From CAYSNP01 sp964432485 (lineage in GTDB: Bacteria; Bacillota; Clostridia; Christensenellales; DTU072), in assembly GCA_964432485.1 (NCBI GenBank), contig CAYSNP010000060.1, positions 1-7,215 of the forward strand: a DNA stretch of 7,215 bases. Reading direction: 5' to 3'. A model generated the notes under the pieces. It was not told where the DNA came from, ran no database searches, and saw only the letters and a list, made by a program, of their open reading frames with translations. Both the position numbers and the translations under genes were made by a program. This document shows, piece by piece, positions 5,261 to 7,215 of this stretch; positions within the stretch are counted from its first letter, which is position 1, and every line of letters starts with the position of its first letter.

Positions 5261-6367
5261 ATGTTTAAGTATAAAGTTATAAAACAAGATACAAAGACAA
5301 ATGCCAGAATAGGGCGTTTTACCACCCCTCGTGGTGTAATAGAAACTCCTGTCTTTATGCCGGTAGGCACAATGGGCACTGTTAAGGCACTTACCCCCGA
5401 GGAAGTGCGAAGTGCAGGCAGCCAAATAATTTTAGCAAATACTTATCACTTATACCTTCGCCCTGGTATGGAAATAATCAAGAAAGCGGGCGGATTGCAT
5501 AAGTTTATGAATTGGGAGCTGCCTATCCTTACAGATAGCGGCGGATTCCAAGTCTTTTCCTTATCAACAATGCGAAAAGTAACAGAGGACGGAGTACACT
5601 TTAATAGTTATATAGACGGCTCTAAGCATTTCTTAACTCCGGAAAAATCCATTGCCATTCAGCAAATTTTAGGCTCTGATATAATTATGGCTTTTGATGA
5701 ATGCACCGCCCCGGATATAGGTTGGGAGCAAAGCAAACAAGCGTTGGAGCGCACTATCTTTTGGCTGGAGAGGTGCAAAGAGGCGGCAACTAATAAAGAG
5801 CAAATGCTGTTCCCTATTGTGCAAGGCAATATGTATAAGGATTTAAGAATAGAAAGCATTAAAAAAAGCCTTCCTTATGCAGAATGCGGCATAGCCATTG
5901 GCGGATTGAGCGTGGGCGAGCCAAAACCTGTTATGTATAAGATGCTAGATGCCCTTTATCCTTATTATCCTATAGATATGCCCCGCTATCTTATGGGGGT
6001 AGGGAGTGCAGATTGCATTGTAGAAGGTGTAATTAGGGGCATTGATATGTTTGACTGCGTGCTTCCTACCCGAATTGCCCGTAACGGTACAGCTATGACA
6101 ATGCAAGGCGATATAACTATACGCAATGCGACTTATAAGGAAGATTTTTCTCCTGTAGAGAGCGGGTGTGATTGTTACACCTGCAGGAATTACAGCAGGG
6201 CATATATAAGGCATTTGCTTAATACCGATGAGATTCTTGGCGGCAGATTGCTTTCTTATCATAATATTTACTTTTTGCACCGACTTACGAGATTGTTAAG
6301 GCAAGCCATTATTGAGGGCAATATAGACGAATTTGCAGCGGATTTTAGGGCAAATTATGTTTATTAG
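5261..6367 (+). CDS. tgt: tRNA-guanine transglycosylase (queuine/preQ1 type)
   Basis: Exchanges guanine-34 in tRNA-Asp, -Asn, -His and -Tyr for preQ1, the step before QueA. TIM-barrel residues are present: D92 in T-D-S-G-G-F-Q (91-97), D146 in A-F-D-E-C (144-148), substrate loop G-G-L-S-V-G-E (214-220), and the nucleophile D265 in M-F-D-C-V-L-P-T-R (263-271). The zinc site is complete: C303-x-C305-x2-C308 and H334. The length of 368 aa is typical. The ATG begins 23 nt after queA; the purine-rich AGGAAG (5244-5249) lies 11 nt upstream, a rather long spacing, and the N-terminus aligns with the family from this Met. No other queuosine gene (queC, D, E, F or G) is in the window. Confidence 0.97.
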   Translation: MFKYKVIKQDTKTNARIGRFTTPRGVIETPVFMPVGTMGTVKALTPEEVRSAGSQIILANTYHLYLRPGMEIIKKAGGLHKFMNWELPILTDSGGFQVFSLSTMRKVTEDGVHFNSYIDGSKHFLTPEKSIAIQQILGSDIIMAFDECTAPDIGWEQSKQALERTIFWLERCKEAATNKEQMLFPIVQGNMYKDLRIESIKKSLPYAECGIAIGGLSVGEPKPVMYKMLDALYPYYPIDMPRYLMGVGSADCIVEGVIRGIDMFDCVLPTRIARNGTAMTMQGDITIRNATYKEDFSPVESGCDCYTCRNYSRAYIRHLLNTDEILGGRLLSYHNIYFLHRLTRLLRQAIIEGNIDEFAADFRANYVY

Positions 6368-6386
6368 GACAAGATATACATTTTGC

Positions 6387-6415
6387 TTGATTTAATTGGC
6401 AAAATTTGTTAATAT
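6387..6415 (+). promoter_or_regulatory. Weak candidate promoter for yajC
   Basis: TTGATT (6387-6392), a 17-nt spacer and TAATAT (6410-6415) lie in the 74-nt tgt-yajC gap. The match is only moderate and the region is AT-rich. No terminator is visible in the gap, so yajC may equally be read through from the ruv/queuosine operon. Confidence 0.3.
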
Positions 6416-6430
6416 TCTAATTATAAAAAT

Positions 6431-6435
6431 GGAGG
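6431..6435 (+). promoter_or_regulatory. yajC ribosome binding site
   Basis: A full GGAGG site 6 nt before the ATG at 6442, stronger than those of the preceding operon genes, which suggests higher and independent translation of yajC. Confidence 0.85.
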
Positions 6436-6441
6436 CAAAAA

Positions 6442-6753
6442 ATGATAAATTATATATTAAATTTAGCGGCAATTGACACTTCCAGCATTTGGACTATTCT
6501 TCCTTTGCTGCTACTTATGGCATTACTTATGATTTTTCCTATCTTTACGCAACGCAAACAAAAGAAAAAGATGCAAGAAATGATAAATGCTATTGAAGTT
6601 GACAGCAAGATTATGACCATTGGCGGTTTTATTGGTGTAATTGTAGAAATTGATAAGGAAAATGATAGATATACTGTTAATTTTGGCACAGAAGAAGAGC
6701 CTATTAATATGGTAATTATCAAGGGTGCAGTGCGCAGCAGATTAGAAAAGTAA
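6442..6753 (+). CDS. yajC: Preprotein translocase accessory subunit YajC
   Basis: A small single-pass membrane protein associated with the SecDF part of the Sec translocon. Residues 15-35 form one hydrophobic segment. It is followed by the positively charged Q-R-K-Q-K-K-K-M-Q-E-M stretch (37-47) and a cytoplasmic beta-rich domain containing I-M-T-I-G-G-F-I-G-V-I (57-67), the hallmark of the family. The length of 103 aa is typical. Placement after tgt is the common arrangement in Clostridia and Proteobacteria; secD and secF, which often follow, are not present downstream. The ATG is fixed by a GGAGG site. Confidence 0.95.
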   Translation: MINYILNLAAIDTSSIWTILPLLLLMALLMIFPIFTQRKQKKKMQEMINAIEVDSKIMTIGGFIGVIVEIDKENDRYTVNFGTEEEPINMVIIKGAVRSRLEK

Positions 6754-6768
6754 CTTTATAGTATATAG

Positions 6769-6806
6769 AAAAAAAGGGGCGCAAAGTATTGTTGCACCCC
6801 TTTTTT
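6769..6806. terminator. Bidirectional intrinsic terminator between yajC and the convergent membrane-protein gene
   Basis: GGGG (6776-6779) pairs with CCCC (6797-6800). After one C-A mismatch, GCAA (6781-6784) pairs with TTGC (6792-6795) around a 7-nt loop. Seven A's (6769-6775) precede and six T's (6801-6806) follow the stem, so each strand carries a T-tract after the hairpin and both convergent transcripts can end here. Confidence 0.9.
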
Positions 6807-6820
6807 GATATAAAGAATAT

Positions 6821-7207
6821 TCATTTAGATTTTACATTTACAGCCAGGATGCCGCTAATTCCGCCAATGGCAATGGAAAAGAGAGTATCAATCCAATCAA
6901 ATACTTTGCCAAATGCGCTTTTGTCAAGCAGCGAAAACATCAATGCGGTAATAAGCGCATAAAGTATCCCTGTCAGCGCACCTTTGGCAGCACCATTTGC
7001 AGGGTGTTTAATGCCTGATATCATACCAAATAATATACTTAATATTTTTATAGCTTGATTGATTATTTTTAATGCGGAATCATTAATATTCACAAATTTT
7101 ACTATTAAAGCCAGCACCAATGCCAATAAAACAGAAATCAGCACAGCAAAGAGCGTAGATAGCAGTATATCTTTGAAAAAACTTAAATATTTATTATTTT
7201 CTTTCAT
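6821..7207 (-). CDS. TIGR04086-type small integral membrane protein
   Basis: A 128-residue hydrophobic protein with four predicted membrane helices at about 14-38, 48-66, 74-94 and 106-124. The pattern resembles the clostridial TIGR04086 family: helix 2 ends in G-M-I-S-G, followed by N-G-A-A-K-G-A-L-T-G (71-80) leading into helix 3, and a terminal G-G-I-S-G-I (115-120) precedes a basic tail. The family has no known function; as I recall, members in many Clostridia lie next to yajC and the SCIFF peptide gene scfA, which fits the location. Here the gene converges on yajC instead of following it on the same strand. The ATG at 7207 is well constrained, because an in-frame TAA lies just two codons upstream. 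Its ribosome binding site would lie at or beyond the window edge. Confidence 0.72.
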   Translation of the reverse strand: MKENNKYLSFFKDILLSTLFAVLISVLLALVLALIVKFVNINDSALKIINQAIKILSILFGMISGIKHPANGAAKGALTGILYALITALMFSLLDKSAFGKVFDWIDTLFSIAIGGISGILAVNVKSK

Positions 7208-7215
7208 TTTTTAAC

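Overview
The window looks like a stretch of chromosome from a Clostridia-like member of the Bacillota. This rests on low-to-moderate GC, strong GGAGG-type ribosome binding sites, the conserved clostridial order ruvC-ruvA-ruvB-queA-tgt-yajC, and a TIGR04086-type small membrane protein beside yajC. RuvC rather than RecU as resolvase also points to Clostridia rather than Bacilli. I cannot name the genus. No rRNA, tRNA, CRISPR array, insertion sequence, prophage or origin was seen, and no gene-free gap exceeds 128 bases.

Layout. Positions 52-1221 (+) hold a secreted penicillin-binding D-Ala-D-Ala carboxypeptidase of the DacF/DacB type, closed by a clear intrinsic terminator. Converging on it from 1599 to 1291 (-) is a 102-residue protein with 27 cysteines and 19 glycines, which I cannot assign to a named family. 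Its upstream region contains a close match to the sporulation sigma-K promoter consensus, so a mother-cell coat or exosporium protein is a reasonable hypothesis. The 128-bp intergenic region at 1600-1727 carries that promoter leftward and a near-consensus sigma-A promoter rightward.

The rightward promoter starts a tightly packed operon. It begins with a small four-helix-bundle protein of the S23/23S rRNA intervening-sequence family (1728-2084). Then come ruvC (TTG start), ruvA and ruvB (Holliday-junction branch migration and resolution), followed by queA and tgt (queuosine modification of tRNA wobble position 34). Gaps or overlaps are 2, 2, 7, -8 and 23 nt, and several ribosome binding sites lie inside the preceding gene, so translational coupling is likely. 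yajC (6442-6753) follows after 74 nt, perhaps with its own weak promoter. It is separated by a bidirectional terminator from a convergent gene for a four-helix membrane protein of the TIGR04086 type (7207-6821).

Most of the window is conserved housekeeping sequence. The parts that merit a second look are the extreme Cys/Gly-rich protein with its internal tandem repeats and sigma-K-like promoter, and the divergent S23-family protein placed first in the ruv operon.
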